DNA of 64,000 nt, taken from the NCBI GenBank assembly GCA_024682075.1, contig JAIKZQ010000017.1:1-64000 (forward strand). The letters run 5' to 3'. Each line of letters starts with the position of its first letter. The first letter of the stretch is position 1. Shown piece by piece: positions 1 through 9,721 of the stretch. Below the pieces are notes generated by a model. It made no database searches. It had not been told where the DNA came from and worked only from the letters and a program-made list of their open reading frames with translations. Made by a program: the position numbers and the translations under genes. Source of the DNA: Lachnospiraceae bacterium. Lineage in GTDB: Bacteria; Bacillota; Clostridia; Lachnospirales; Lachnospiraceae.

Positions 1-32
1 CTGACATTTACTAATAGGTCGAAGGCTTATCC
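1..32 (+). rRNA. 23S ribosomal RNA, 3' end (partial)
   Basis: The first bases match the conserved 3' terminus of bacterial 23S rRNA, including the segment ACTAATAGGTCGA at 10-22 followed by GGCTTA. The rest of the gene lies upstream of the window. The exact 3' end, about position 32, is estimated from the family consensus. No 5S rRNA gene follows before the terminator at 143-173. Confidence 0.9.
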
Positions 33-48
33 TGTTGGTTGCCGAAAA

Positions 49-90
49 GTTCGCTTGCAGCGAACTTAGCTTATCAGCATAGCTGATAAG
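49..90 (+). other. Two tandem hairpins downstream of 23S rRNA
   Basis: Two perfect stem-loops lie close together. The first pairs GTTCGC (49-54) with GCGAAC (60-65). The second pairs CTTATCAGC (70-78) with GCTGATAAG (82-90). Neither is followed by a T-run, so they are not ordinary intrinsic terminators. They may act in rRNA 3' processing or transcript protection; this role is inferred from position only. Confidence 0.55.
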
Positions 91-142
91 GAATGCAAGG
101 ATGATGAAGTTGATTCGGGTTCGGTTTTGAAGGAATGATAAA

Positions 143-173
143 TGGCAGAGACACGGTCTCTGCTATTTTTTTC
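143..173 (+). terminator. Intrinsic terminator of the rRNA operon
   Basis: GCAGAGAC (145-152) pairs perfectly with GTCTCTGC (156-163) around a 3-base loop, and a T-rich run follows to 173. It ends the rRNA transcript directly after 23S, without a 5S gene. Confidence 0.85.
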
Positions 174-221
174 TGAAAAAATAATAGATATAAGTTTGAA
201 GTGCGAAATTGCTTATATTCA

Positions 222-249
222 TTGACTTTTTTCAGTAAATTGATAAGAT
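222..249 (+). promoter_or_regulatory. Putative sigma-A promoter for the secreted protein gene
   Basis: TTGACT (222-227) lies 16 bases before TAAGAT (244-249), about 40 bases upstream of the start codon at 290. Both boxes are close to the vegetative consensus. Confidence 0.45.
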
Positions 250-289
250 ATTCTAAGACGTTTTAATTCCAAAAAATGGAGGGAGTAAA

Positions 290-1462
290 ATGAAAAATTC
301 TATTTTAAAAGGGATTGCCGCAATAATATGTGCAGCTGTTGTGGCACTCATTGTAAATCCTGTTTATGCGCAGGCTGCAGGTAAACCTGCCGTAAGCCTT
401 ACTTCAGACTTCTACAATATTGAAGGCACGGCATTCGTTATGCTGAATAATAACGGAAGCCTTGGACAGCAGGTAAATAATTATACCTGGTATGTTTATG
501 AGAAATGTACTGACAGAGATACCGGAAACCAGATCTTTACTTATTCCGAGTCAAGAAAGGGTATTAAGGATCCTGTATATGTAGACCTTGGCCGTTTTGA
601 TCAGAACAGAGTCTCTGTCATGACCATCATGGCTGATTGTCCTGAACTCAACTATTCTTATACCGTAAGCTTCACTCTTAAGGACGGCAAGAAGGTTGGC
701 GCTAGTTTCCAGCTTGTTACAAGCGCATCAAACATTCTCTGCAACGGACAGAAGGGTGAACTGCTTGATGGCTATCGTGAGAACATGGGAACTCTTGCAA
801 GAAATTCCATCAATGCATTCATGCCTGCCGGATACATGATCGGATGTGAAGGCGTCATCTGCTTCAATTACAAGCTTGATTATTCCAACAAGAGTGGAAT
901 CGCATGCTTCTCAATTCCTGAAGGTGTTTATGCTTCAAACAGGACTTATAAGCTTCTTGCTCTTTCCGAAGGCGGAATGGTCACTGTTTATGATGATCTT
1001 GATGCTAATCCCGGAACTATCACTGCAGACATCAATTTCAACGGATATGCCGTATGTCTTGCATATGCTGAGACCGGAACAACTCCCACCTCAGCACCCA
1101 CTGCTGCATCAGTTCCTACAGGATCAGCTTCATCTGTTGATCAGGCAAACCTTGTTCTCAGCAACTATTATTTTGAGAAGTCCACTCAGGGACCTCAGTG
1201 CATGGCTGCATTCGCTGCAGTTACTCCCGCCGGATATCATGTTGTTGAGACCTATTCATTCTACCTGAATGAAATGTGCAACAATAATCCCAAGAATGGT
1301 GTCGTCACCATCAGCGTTCCCGGCGGATATTCCAGCTACAAGCTCATCACCGTTGACAGCACCGGTGCCGTACAGATTCTTGATGACCTTGACAGCGCAG
1401 CAGGCACCGCATCTTTCGCATTACACTTCAACGGATATGCTGTTCAGCTGATCGCTCAGTAA
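290..1462 (+). CDS. Secreted protein with two related C-terminal modules, function unknown
   Basis: The product has 390 residues. Residues 1-28 form a clear signal peptide (basic start, hydrophobic core, cleavage near VYA-QA), so the protein is probably exported. Two modules of about 95 residues, roughly 165-260 and 300-390, share the pattern PAGY, then GV..S.P.G, YKL, DDLD, GT and FNGYAV, so they look like an internal duplication. They are joined by a Thr/Ser/Pro-rich linker (262-285). No anchor, SLH or LPXTG signal is visible. The start is supported by GGAGGGAG just upstream. It stands alone between two terminators. I do not recognise the family; an extracellular beta-sandwich or adhesin-like role is only a guess. 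Confidence 0.8.
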   Translation: MKNSILKGIAAIICAAVVALIVNPVYAQAAGKPAVSLTSDFYNIEGTAFVMLNNNGSLGQQVNNYTWYVYEKCTDRDTGNQIFTYSESRKGIKDPVYVDLGRFDQNRVSVMTIMADCPELNYSYTVSFTLKDGKKVGASFQLVTSASNILCNGQKGELLDGYRENMGTLARNSINAFMPAGYMIGCEGVICFNYKLDYSNKSGIACFSIPEGVYASNRTYKLLALSEGGMVTVYDDLDANPGTITADINFNGYAVCLAYAETGTTPTSAPTAASVPTGSASSVDQANLVLSNYYFEKSTQGPQCMAAFAAVTPAGYHVVETYSFYLNEMCNNNPKNGVVTISVPGGYSSYKLITVDSTGAVQILDDLDSAAGTASFALHFNGYAVQLIAQ

Positions 1463-1486
1463 AGCATCATCTTTAGATTCATAATA

Positions 1487-1536
1487 ATCATGTCGCATCT
1501 GCAAAAGGTGCGACATGATTTCTATTATTTTGTTTT
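1487..1536 (+). terminator. Intrinsic terminator
   Basis: An 11-bp perfect stem, ATCATGTCGCA (1487-1497) with TGCGACATGAT (1509-1519), is followed by a T-rich tract. It ends the secreted-protein transcript. Confidence 0.85.
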
Positions 1537-1604
1537 TGCCCATAATATGATATAGTAAATTCATAAAATACCCCGTTAGAGGTTGCAAGAAAGGGACATC
1601 TGCT

Positions 1605-2513
1605 ATGGATACTAAGATTTTGCTTGATAGTGGTACGAACGAACTTGAAGTCCTTGAATTTACGCTGGGTGAGTTCTCTTATGGCATTAATGTTGCCAAG
1701 ATCAAAGAGATCATTTCATATCAGCCCGTCACACCGGTTCCCAATTCTCATCCCAGCATCGAAGGTATTTTTATGCCCCGTGAGACGATGATCACTGCAA
1801 TCGATCTCAAGAACTGTCTCGGAAGAGGACAGTCTGAACCCGGCGGACTTTTCATCATCACCAATTTCAATAACCTCAACATTGCTTTCCATGTTGAACA
1901 GGTTAAAGGAATCCACAGAGTTTCATGGAGAAACATCATCAAGCCCGATTCGACCATTTCCACAGCCGAGGCTTCAGTTTCTACCGGATTCATTAAGAAT
2001 GAGGGCAAGCTCATAATCATCCTCGATTTCGAGAAGATCATCTCTGACATTAATCCGGAGACCGGACTTAAGATCAGTGAGATCGAGGCTCTTGGTGAGA
2101 GAAGCAGAAGTGATGTTCCCATTCTGATCGCAGAAGATTCAGTCCTGCTCAACAAGCTTATCGTTGATTCGCTTACCACTGCCGGTTATAACAAGATCAT
2201 TCATACAGAGAATGGCCAGAAGGCATACGACGTCATTGCTGAATGTAAGGCTGACGGAACTCTGAGCGATCATGTAAAGCTCGTGATCACCGACATAGAG
2301 ATGCCTGAAATGGACGGACACAGACTGACAAAGCTTATCAAGGAAGACGATAAGACCAAGAACATTCCGGTGATCATTTTCTCATCACTTGTCAACGATG
2401 AGATGAAGAGAAAGGGTGAGCTCCTCGGAGCTGATGCTCAGCTTTCAAAGCCTGAGATCGGAAATCTTGTAAAGATTGTTGATGAACTTGTAGAAAAGTA
2501 TAACCTGAATTAA
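1605..2513 (+). CDS. cheV: Chemotaxis coupling protein CheV (CheW domain plus receiver)
   Basis: The product has 302 residues. Residues about 14-155 form a CheW-like coupling domain, which in this family links chemoreceptors to the kinase CheA. Residues about 174-300 form a response-regulator receiver with acidic D178, the phospho-acceptor D230 in the motif TDIEMPEMDG, and K282 before Pro. This two-domain order is the CheV signature. In the cell it would sit at the receptor array and tune adaptation when CheA phosphorylates it. AGAAAGGGA upstream is the ribosome site. An extended -10 (TGATATAGT, 1548-1556) lies upstream. It is a single gene closed by a terminator; no other che genes are visible here. 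Confidence 0.93.
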   Translation: MDTKILLDSGTNELEVLEFTLGEFSYGINVAKIKEIISYQPVTPVPNSHPSIEGIFMPRETMITAIDLKNCLGRGQSEPGGLFIITNFNNLNIAFHVEQVKGIHRVSWRNIIKPDSTISTAEASVSTGFIKNEGKLIIILDFEKIISDINPETGLKISEIEALGERSRSDVPILIAEDSVLLNKLIVDSLTTAGYNKIIHTENGQKAYDVIAECKADGTLSDHVKLVITDIEMPEMDGHRLTKLIKEDDKTKNIPVIIFSSLVNDEMKRKGELLGADAQLSKPEIGNLVKIVDELVEKYNLN

Positions 2514-2529
2514 TGTGTTCAAATTAAGC

Positions 2530-2567
2530 CTGAGGGCCGGTGTCAATCCGGCCCTTGAATTTTTTTA
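2530..2567 (+). terminator. Intrinsic terminator after cheV
   Basis: GGGCCGG (2534-2540) pairs with CCGGCCC (2548-2554) around a 7-base loop, and seven T follow at 2560-2566. Confidence 0.85.
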
Positions 2568-2603
2568 GGAGTTATTTTTTGGTTTTATATTTGGAGAGAA
2601 TAA

Positions 2604-3938
2604 ATGGAAATTGAAAAATGCTATGCACATTGTTCCTGTGACGAGTTTCAGCCTCGATGCAAAGCGGGTAAAACCGTTGCAAAGAGAGGGGAATTGTTCT
2701 ATTTCACTGTAGTGCATGACAACAAGATTTATATTTGCAGATCAAATGAGATAGGGGATAAAGGAAAAGTTATTGCCGAAGGATACAGGACTTCATTTCC
2801 GAAGGAATATGTACAGCCTGAAAATGGATATCTTGCTGTCAATTCAAAAGGAATCATGTATGCTTACCTATGCTGCTTTGACGGAGCACCTAAGGATTTT
2901 AAGCCTCAGCTTTATGTCGGACACCTGAATCATAAAGGTGAACTGATCTCTGAAATGGTTTTAGACATCATTTCGACTTTTGACGGCGAATATCATCATC
3001 CGGAAATCTCTAATTTCTATGTGTGTGACGAACAGTTATATTATGCAGTCCAAAATAAAATAATTGTTCGAGTGGATATGAATAAGAAGAACGTTGCCAC
3101 AGTTTTTGAGGCTTCTGGAACCATCAGCGGATTATTCAGTGTTAACGGTGACAGGATAATAGTATGTGATGATGATGGATGGAAAGTACATGATCAGTCA
3201 AATAATCTTACTGATCTTATATGCAGCGAAAAAAATAAAATACTTTTTGTGAATGCCGCGATGGGGATTGCCTGGGCAGAGGGTGCCAGGAAGAATGTTG
3301 ATATTGTAACCATGAATATTGATGACAGCCCTGCAAGTCATTCCAATGAAGAGGCTGTCCTTGCTATGCCTGTATATTTATGGGGCAAGCTGAAAAAGAA
3401 AAAAGCTATAGGCGTATTTGCTAAAGATTATTTTGTCTTTCCTTTGAAAGAAATGTCAGGAAATATATATTTTGACGGTGAATATTTATTCAGGAGCAAT
3501 GATCATGACAGTTTTTTCCAGCTTTCAAATTTTGGCTCGACCATATACGAATGGTCAGGATTAAACGGAGGCCACGGGAACTGTGATAAATATTTTGTTA
3601 AAGGGCAATGCGTGTTTGTTGATATCGATGCCAATGGGTTATATATGAACAAACTTCCTGCTTCACTGTATGGCAGAGATGGTTCCACCGGTTATAAGTG
3701 GCCGTTCATAACATTTGAGGACAAAGACTTCAAGAAATTCGTCAAAGAAGAAATTAATGAAGCTGGCAATTGTGAAGATGAAAATATTGAAGATGATGGT
3801 TTTGCTTTTAACATTGATGATTTAGATGATGAGATAAATTCTTCCGGTGTTGATCTCAAATTTGACTTTGATAAACCTGACGATAATGATTTTGTTGATT
3901 TGGATAAGTTTTATAACCCCGGGACAAAGCGTATTTAG
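2604..3938 (+). CDS. Hypothetical cytoplasmic protein with acidic tail
   Basis: The product has 444 residues and no signal peptide or membrane segment. GGAGAG precedes the ATG. The N-terminus is Cys-rich (C6, C10, C12, C19). The body has repeated short hydrophobic strands with Tyr, Gly and Asp turns, for example stretches reading 'YFTVVHDNKIYIC' and 'LYYAVQNKIIVRVD'; these resemble a beta-propeller of the kind seen in DUF5050-like proteins. Residues about 385-435 are strongly acidic. The codon use is more AT-rich than in the neighbouring genes. I do not recognise the family. It sits between cheV and the long acidic membrane protein, so a shared role is possible but unproven. Confidence 0.7.
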   Translation: MEIEKCYAHCSCDEFQPRCKAGKTVAKRGELFYFTVVHDNKIYICRSNEIGDKGKVIAEGYRTSFPKEYVQPENGYLAVNSKGIMYAYLCCFDGAPKDFKPQLYVGHLNHKGELISEMVLDIISTFDGEYHHPEISNFYVCDEQLYYAVQNKIIVRVDMNKKNVATVFEASGTISGLFSVNGDRIIVCDDDGWKVHDQSNNLTDLICSEKNKILFVNAAMGIAWAEGARKNVDIVTMNIDDSPASHSNEEAVLAMPVYLWGKLKKKKAIGVFAKDYFVFPLKEMSGNIYFDGEYLFRSNDHDSFFQLSNFGSTIYEWSGLNGGHGNCDKYFVKGQCVFVDIDANGLYMNKLPASLYGRDGSTGYKWPFITFEDKDFKKFVKEEINEAGNCEDENIEDDGFAFNIDDLDDEINSSGVDLKFDFDKPDDNDFVDLDKFYNPGTKRI

Positions 3939-3950
3939 TATGCATTTTTC

Positions 3951-3979
3951 TATACATCAGGGCACTGCTGTGATAAAAT
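3951..3979 (+). promoter_or_regulatory. Putative extended -10 promoter
   Basis: TATACA (3951-3956) is separated by 17 bases from TAAAAT (3974-3979), which is preceded by TGA, an extended -10 arrangement. It lies about 55 bases before the ATG at 4036. Confidence 0.4.
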
Positions 3980-4035
3980 ATTTTAGTGTGTAAATTTATG
4001 CATATTATATATAACAGTTGTTATGGAGAGGGATT

Positions 4036-7000
4036 ATGGGATCTTCAGAAGACTATCTTGACAGTCTGTTAAGATCGATGGGAGTGCCTGCAGAACTGGC
4101 TTCCCCGACAAAAAAAGAATCTAATCCGGAACCTGAGGAACCTGAAAAACCAGAAGTTTCTCAGGATAATGACGTTTCCGAAGAATCTATAGAAATACAT
4201 GAAGAGATAAATGAACAGCCACCTTCGGGCGTATTTGTTGATAATTCCGAAGATGCTGCAGAAGAGTTTTCGGAAGAGCCTGATAGCATTCCTTCAGAGG
4301 ATTCTTCTGCACAACAGATGTCTGAAGAGTTGTATGGTGAACCGGTTCAGGAGGCTGCGTTTGATGAGGCTGCACCTGAAGAACCTGTCTATGAGGAACC
4401 TGTTTCTGAACCATCTGTTTCTGAAGAGGCTTATTCAGACGTGCCGGTTTCAGAGTCTGCACCTGAAGTGCCTGCCGTGGAGCTGTTAAAGGATGATTCT
4501 TATAGGTCATATACGCGTGATCACGCAGAGGATATCCCTGACCTTATCCAGATAATAAATGAAGATCCTGCCGCATCGGATGTTCATATTGATTCAGCGC
4601 CTTCACTTGACATCACCGATGATTCGAATGAAGAGGCTGATCTTTCGGATCTTATGAATGATCTGATGAGTAAATTCGAAGCAGAGCCGGATGCGGAGAT
4701 TTCCAGTGATGTTGAGGCAGACCTTGATTCGCTACTTGCATCAATGACGGAAGCCATTTCAGATGTTGAATCTGAGGCTGAACCTCAGCCTGAACCTATG
4801 CCCGAACCTGTTGCAGAAACAGAGCCTGAACCTCAGCCTGAACCTATGCCCGAGCCTGTTGCAGAAACAGAGCCTGCTTCAGAAGATGCCGGTTTATCTG
4901 AGTCTGAAACGATGTCTGAGGCGGATCTTGACGCACTTCTTGCCTCAATGACAGAAGCTGCAGAAGCAACAGCCCCTGAGCCTGAACCCGAACCTGAATC
5001 TGTTCCTGAGGCTGCGCCCGAACCTATGCCCGAGCCCCAGCCCGAACCAGAACTTCAGCTTAAACCTGAGCCTGAACCTGAGCCCGTTCCTGAGCTTCAG
5101 CCCGAACCTGAATCTCAGTCTGAGCCGGAGTCTGCTTCAGAATCAGATGGATTGTCAGAATCCGATATCATGTCTGAGGCTGATCTTGATTCGCTTCTTG
5201 CATCATTGACTGAATCTGCTGATGCAACGGAAACCGAGACGGAGCCGGAATCGGCATCAGAACCTGAACCTGTTCCTGAGCTTGAACCGCAGACTGAAAC
5301 CGAACCTGAAACTCAGCCTGCTACCGAGTTCCTTTCTGCTGAAGAGATAATGTCCGCAGTTTCAAACGGCGACATGACCATGGAAGAAGCAGCAGATTAT
5401 ATCAAGGAGCATGACATTCAGGTTCCTGATGATATTTTCTCTGATGAGGAGCCTGAGAAAACTGCTGAAGCAGCAGAAAGCTCTTCTGATGAAACTATGT
5501 CTGCCGAAGATATCGAAAATCTTCTTGCAGGCATGCTGGGCGATGAAGAGAATAAGAACGATGTTGATGCTGAAGCTCCTGCAGAAAATGCTTCATCTGA
5601 TGAATCTGAACAAAAAGCATCGGATCAGGATTTCGGAGAGGAAGAAGATCTTGATGCCCAGCTTGCAGCGCTTTTGAATGAAAGCGGTATTTCTCTGGAT
5701 GATGAAGAGGATAAAGAAGCCTCTGAATCAAAGGGGTCCGATTCCGTGATAGATCTTGAGGCTTTTGCTAATTCTCTTAACGGAGAGCCTGAAGCTTCTT
5801 CATCCGAAGAAATTGAATCTGCCCCCGCGGAAAAGAATGAATCAGGGAAAAAGGATGACGATTTCGATCTTGATGCCGAACTCGCTGAACTGATGAAGGA
5901 AGAAAATGAATCCGAGTCTCTTCCCGGCGAAGATGACATCGAGGCGATGCTCAACAAAGCCAAGAGTGAAGGTTTGTCTGATGATGAAGACAGATCCGAA
6001 ATGTCGCTTGATGAACTTCTTGCGGCTGACAGCGGTTCTGCATCAGACATTGGTGACTTGCTCTCCAAGAACGATAATAACGAAGCGGTTGATCCCGGAA
6101 TAGAGGCATTACTTAACGGTTCCGATGAAGGCATGCCGGATTCTCTGAATGATTCCGCTGATGGCGGAAAGGATGCTCCTTTGGATCCCGCAGCCGAGAA
6201 GAAGCGCTTAAAAGAAGAGCGCAAAGAAGCTAAGCGCAAGGCGAAAGAAGAAAAAGCCAGACAGCGCAAAGAAGCCAAAGAGGCAAGAGCCGCCAGGAAG
6301 GCTAAGAAAAACGCTGGTGCGGACATCGGTGATGAAAACAGTAATTCATCAGACAACGTCGGAAATGCAGATATGTCCGATGTTGATGCGCTTTTAGCCG
6401 GCGCAGCCGAGGCTGCAGCTGAGGCAAAAGCATCAGCTCTTTCTTCGGAAGCTGTTCCCATTCCCAGAGAAGCGAGGAAAGCTGATTCAAATGCTGAAGC
6501 GGAAGCTTCCTCAGCGGTTGATGATGCGGATTCTCTTCTTGCTGAGATTATGGGATCTTCCTTTGACGGAGGTGATGAAACACCCGCAGAAGCACCTGCC
6601 GAAAGTGAAGCTCCTGCAGAGGAACCTCAGGCTCTTTCTGCCGACGAACTCGATAATATTCTCGAGAAGGAATCCTCAGATAAGAACAAGAAGAAAGGTT
6701 TCTTCTCCAAACTGATCAGCATGCTTACGGAATCCGATGATGATGATGATGAAGAAGATTCAGAGAAATCCGAGATAAAGCTTTCCGATGAAAATGCCGA
6801 AGTGCTTGATCAGCTTGAAGCTGAAGGAGAGGATGCAGGCGGCAAAAAGAAAAAGAAGAAAAAGGATAAAAAGAAGAAAAAAGGTGAGCCTGCAGCCGAT
6901 GCCGCAGATATGGAAGGCGTTGGCGAAGAAGTAGAAGGCGGCGCCGACAAGAAGAAAAAGAAGAAAAAAGAAAAGAAAGAAAAAGAGCCCAAGGAAGAGG

Positions 7001-7632
7001 AGAAGCCGTCCAAGAAGCTTAACAAAAAGAAAGTCATAGCAGTATTCGGACTTTGCTTTACCATACTCATTGCCGTGCTTATCATTTCAAGGCTCATGGG
7101 TTCATATTCCGTGAAGCGTGAGGCAAGAGAAGCATATTCAACCGGAGATTATCAGACCGCTTATCAGGATCTGTTTGGTCAGAATCTTAACGAATCCGAT
7201 GAGATCATTTTCAAAAAGTCTGAATGTATTCTCAGGATCAGGCTTTGGCAGAGGGAATATGAGCTTCTTAAGGAAGAGTCTGACGTAAAGGCTCTCGATT
7301 CTCTCATTCAGACCGTGGACAGATATCCCGGACTTTATGCATCTGCCTTGAAGTGGCAGTGTCTTGATGAGATTGAGCCCATATATCGCCAGATGCTTGA
7401 TGCTCTTCAGAATGAATACGGACTTACTGAAGATGAAGCCAAAGAAATTGCCATGATCATAAATGACGTGGATTATACGAGAGCGATATATGATGTAGTT
7501 AACGGTCTTAATGCTCCGCCTGTTCAGGAAACCGTTCCTGAAGAAGTTCCCGAAGAAACCGCTCCCGTACTTGAAGATGAGATTCCCGGTGAATCGGATC
7601 CGGGGTCAGGAACCATATTTGTTAATCCTTGA
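4036..7632 (+). CDS. Very large acidic single-span membrane protein with repeated FliM-like peptides
   Basis: The product has 1198 residues. I chose ATG 4036 because GGAGAGGG sits just upstream; the frame also opens at TTG 4018. Residues 1 to about 990 are low in complexity: Glu/Pro repeats (about 250-450), many acidic stretches, then Lys-rich blocks (about 720-770 and 935-995). A membrane span lies near 1000-1021, followed by a roughly 175-residue folded region and a Pro/Glu tail. The N-terminal part is probably cytoplasmic. A short motif recurs at least a dozen times, for example [12 protein letters not shown] (about residue 293), [13 protein letters not shown] (488), [10 protein letters not shown] (780) and [11 protein letters not shown] (867). 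It resembles the LSQ.EIDALL peptide at the N-terminus of the flagellar switch proteins FliM and FliY. The C-terminal region resembles tetratricopeptide-like helices. Function unknown; a scaffold is inferred. Confidence 0.8.
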   Translation: MGSSEDYLDSLLRSMGVPAELASPTKKESNPEPEEPEKPEVSQDNDVSEESIEIHEEINEQPPSGVFVDNSEDAAEEFSEEPDSIPSEDSSAQQMSEELYGEPVQEAAFDEAAPEEPVYEEPVSEPSVSEEAYSDVPVSESAPEVPAVELLKDDSYRSYTRDHAEDIPDLIQIINEDPAASDVHIDSAPSLDITDDSNEEADLSDLMNDLMSKFEAEPDAEISSDVEADLDSLLASMTEAISDVESEAEPQPEPMPEPVAETEPEPQPEPMPEPVAETEPASEDAGLSESETMSEADLDALLASMTEAAEATAPEPEPEPESVPEAAPEPMPEPQPEPELQLKPEPEPEPVPELQPEPESQSEPESASESDGLSESDIMSEADLDSLLASLTESADATETETEPESASEPEPVPELEPQTETEPETQPATEFLSAEEIMSAVSNGDMTMEEAADYIKEHDIQVPDDIFSDEEPEKTAEAAESSSDETMSAEDIENLLAGMLGDEENKNDVDAEAPAENASSDESEQKASDQDFGEEEDLDAQLAALLNESGISLDDEEDKEASESKGSDSVIDLEAFANSLNGEPEASSSEEIESAPAEKNESGKKDDDFDLDAELAELMKEENESESLPGEDDIEAMLNKAKSEGLSDDEDRSEMSLDELLAADSGSASDIGDLLSKNDNNEAVDPGIEALLNGSDEGMPDSLNDSADGGKDAPLDPAAEKKRLKEERKEAKRKAKEEKARQRKEAKEARAARKAKKNAGADIGDENSNSSDNVGNADMSDVDALLAGAAEAAAEAKASALSSEAVPIPREARKADSNAEAEASSAVDDADSLLAEIMGSSFDGGDETPAEAPAESEAPAEEPQALSADELDNILEKESSDKNKKKGFFSKLISMLTESDDDDDEEDSEKSEIKLSDENAEVLDQLEAEGEDAGGKKKKKKKDKKKKKGEPAADAADMEGVGEEVEGGADKKKKKKKEKKEKEPKEEEKPSKKLNKKKVIAVFGLCFTILIAVLIISRLMGSYSVKREAREAYSTGDYQTAYQDLFGQNLNESDEIIFKKSECILRIRLWQREYELLKEESDVKALDSLIQTVDRYPGLYASALKWQCLDEIEPIYRQMLDALQNEYGLTEDEAKEIAMIINDVDYTRAIYDVVNGLNAPPVQETVPEEVPEETAPVLEDEIPGESDPGSGTIFVNP
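4780..4875 (+). repeat. 48-bp tandem duplication inside the acidic protein gene
   Basis: Bases 4780-4827 are repeated at 4828-4875 with one mismatch. Each unit codes for 16 residues of Glu-Pro-Gln-Pro-Glu-Pro type. The repeat is in frame and very recent, so this part of the gene probably varies in length between strains. Confidence 0.9.
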
Positions 7633-7641
7633 GGAAAGTAA

Positions 7642-8259
7642 ATGATCGCTCTTGTAGATTATGATGCAGGAAATGTGAAGAGTGTTGATAAGGCGATAGA
7701 AAAGCTTGGCGGAGAATTTGTTCTCACGTCCGATCCTTCTGTCATTGCTAGTGCCGATGCGGTTATTTTGCCCGGCGTCGGTAACTTTGGAGACTGCATG
7801 GATAAGCTTAAAAGCCGCGGACTCGATGAAGCCATAAGGAGTTTTGCATCATCGGGGAAACCTTTTCTGGGCATATGTGTCGGTCTTCAGCTTCTGTTTG
7901 AGGAAAGTGAGGAATCTCCCGGAGTTCACGGCCTCGGAATCCTCAAAGGAAAGATCAGGAGATTTCCTTCTTCGGATGAACTGAAAGTTCCTCAGATAGG
8001 ATGGAACGAGGTATTGTCTTGCAAGGGAAGGCTTTTCAAAGGAATTGATGAAGGAACATTTTTCTATTTTGTTCATTCTTATTACCTTGAAGCAACCGAT
8101 CCTTCAATAGTTTCTTCCAAAGCCGAATACGGCGTTACATTTGATTCGTCTGTAGAATCAGGCAATGTTTTTGCAACACAATTCCATCCCGAGAAAAGTT
8201 CCGATGCAGGACTTATGGTCCTTAAGAACTTTCTTGACATTGTAAAGGAGGGAAAGTAA
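7642..8259 (+). CDS. hisH: Imidazole glycerol phosphate synthase, glutaminase subunit HisH
   Basis: The product has 205 residues, the usual length. HisH hydrolyses glutamine and passes ammonia to HisF in histidine synthesis. The class I amidotransferase triad is visible: nucleophile C79 in [10 protein letters not shown], and H182 and E184 in QFHPEKS. GAGGAAAG precedes the ATG, nine bases after the upstream gene's stop. The stop overlaps the hisF start (TAATG), so the two subunits are translationally coupled. No other his genes are seen, so the rest of the pathway must be encoded elsewhere. Confidence 0.96.
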   Translation: MIALVDYDAGNVKSVDKAIEKLGGEFVLTSDPSVIASADAVILPGVGNFGDCMDKLKSRGLDEAIRSFASSGKPFLGICVGLQLLFEESEESPGVHGLGILKGKIRRFPSSDELKVPQIGWNEVLSCKGRLFKGIDEGTFFYFVHSYYLEATDPSIVSSKAEYGVTFDSSVESGNVFATQFHPEKSSDAGLMVLKNFLDIVKEGK

Positions 8260-9017
8260 TGCTTACCAAAAGAATCATTCCCTGCCTTGATGTCAAGGAT
8301 GGAAGAGTTGTTAAAGGGATCAATTTCCTGAATCTCAGGGATGCCGGAGATCCTGCGGAAACCGCTGCTGCATATGATGCGCAGGGTGCAGATGAAGTGG
8401 TGTTCCTTGATATAACGGCATCCGCAGATTCAAGGGATACACAGCTATCATGGGTGAGAGATGTCGCAGCGACTCTTTTCATTCCTTTTACCGTTGGCGG
8501 TGGAATAAGGACTACCGACGATTTTAAGGCTATCCTCAGAGAAGGCGCTGACAAGATAGCAGTAAATTCCGCAGCTCTCATGAATCCTGATCTTATCTAT
8601 GATGCTGCTATGAAGTTTGGTTCTCAGTGTGTCGTTGTTGCAATGGACGCCAAGAGACGTGAGAGTGGCGAGGGCTGGACCGTATATAAGAACGGCGGCA
8701 GAGTCGACATGAACATCGATGCGGTTGAGTGGGCTGTAAAAGCAGAGAAACTCGGCGCAGGTGAGATCCTTCTTACATCGATGGATGCCGACGGGACCAA
8801 GGCCGGATATGACATTGAACTGACTCGTGCCATAAGCTCGAGTGTTAGGATTCCTGTCATCGCATCCGGCGGCGCCGGAAAACTCGAACATTTTTATGAT
8901 GCTATCGATGCGGGTGCCTCGGCTGTGCTTGCGGCATCATTGTTCCATTACAAGGAACTGACCATTCGTGAAGTTAAAGAGTATTTAAGGGATCGCTCGG
9001 TGAGCGTCAGGCTTTAA
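8259..9017 (+). CDS. hisF: Imidazole glycerol phosphate synthase, cyclase subunit HisF
   Basis: The product has 252 residues forming a TIM barrel that uses ammonia from HisH to convert PRFAR into imidazole glycerol phosphate and AICAR. The two catalytic aspartates are in their standard places, D11 ([15 protein letters not shown]) and D130 (VVAMD). The phosphate-binding loops TVGGGIR and ASGGAG are also present. It overlaps hisH by one base and is followed one base later by ung. Confidence 0.97.
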   Translation: MLTKRIIPCLDVKDGRVVKGINFLNLRDAGDPAETAAAYDAQGADEVVFLDITASADSRDTQLSWVRDVAATLFIPFTVGGGIRTTDDFKAILREGADKIAVNSAALMNPDLIYDAAMKFGSQCVVVAMDAKRRESGEGWTVYKNGGRVDMNIDAVEWAVKAEKLGAGEILLTSMDADGTKAGYDIELTRAISSSVRIPVIASGGAGKLEHFYDAIDAGASAVLAASLFHYKELTIREVKEYLRDRSVSVRL

Positions 9018-9018
9018 A

Positions 9019-9693
9019 ATGTCTCAGATAGAAAATGACTGGCTGCCGGTTCTTTCCGGCGAGTTCAGTAAGGATTATTACAAGAAGCTTTATACATTCG
9101 TAAAGAGTGAATATGCATCTCATACGGTCTATCCTGCGGGGGAAGATGTCTTAAGGGCATTCAACCTGACTCCTTTGTCGAGCGTCAAGGTCGTCATTTT
9201 GGGGCAGGATCCTTATCATGAGCCCGGACAGGCCCATGGTCTTTCTTTTTCGGTTAAAAAGGGGATTTCCAAGCCGCCTTCACTTGAAAACATCTATAAG
9301 GAACTTCAAGATGATCTGGGTTATCCGGTTCCCGAAAGCGGTGACCTGACATATTGGGCTGAGCAGGGAGTCCTTCTTTTAAATACGCTTTTGACCGTGA
9401 GGGCTCATCAGGCTTTCTCTCATAAAGGTAAAGGCTGGGAAGAATTCACCGATGCGGCGATAAAGGCTGTTGCTGCACTTGACAGGTCTGTCGTTTTTAT
9501 CCTGTGGGGTTCTGCTGCCAGATCAAAGAAAGCTTTCATCACCAATCCTGAACACCTGGTCATAGAGTCAGCTCACCCTAGTCCGCTTTCCGCATACAGA
9601 GGATTTTTCGGAAGCAAGCCGTTTTCAAAATGTAATGATTTTCTGCGTTCTAAAGGCATTACGCCAATAGACTGGCAGATAAAGGATAATTAA
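9019..9693 (+). CDS. ung: Uracil-DNA glycosylase, family 1
   Basis: The product has 224 residues. It removes uracil from DNA as the first step of base excision repair. The water-activating motif GQDPYH is present with D64, and the second motif HPSPLSAYRGFFG with H186; these positions nearly equal those of the E. coli enzyme (D64, H187). One residue of the first motif is unusual: GQDPYHEPGQ rather than the common GQDPYHGPGQ. It starts one base after the hisF stop with no strong ribosome site, so it probably depends on coupling. Confidence 0.96.
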   Translation: MSQIENDWLPVLSGEFSKDYYKKLYTFVKSEYASHTVYPAGEDVLRAFNLTPLSSVKVVILGQDPYHEPGQAHGLSFSVKKGISKPPSLENIYKELQDDLGYPVPESGDLTYWAEQGVLLLNTLLTVRAHQAFSHKGKGWEEFTDAAIKAVAALDRSVVFILWGSAARSKKAFITNPEHLVIESAHPSPLSAYRGFFGSKPFSKCNDFLRSKGITPIDWQIKDN

Positions 9694-9721
9694 ATCATCA
9701 AAGCATTCAGAGGAGTCATTT

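Noticed and set aside
4780..5110. Regular short repeats, possible CRISPR or satellite
   Set aside because: The repeats are in-frame Glu-Pro codons with no unique spacers; this is coding low-complexity sequence.
5625..6461. 278-residue reading frame on the minus strand, rich in Ser/Ala
   Set aside because: It is the mirror of the Asp/Glu-rich coding strand of the acidic protein. It has no ribosome site or recognisable domain.
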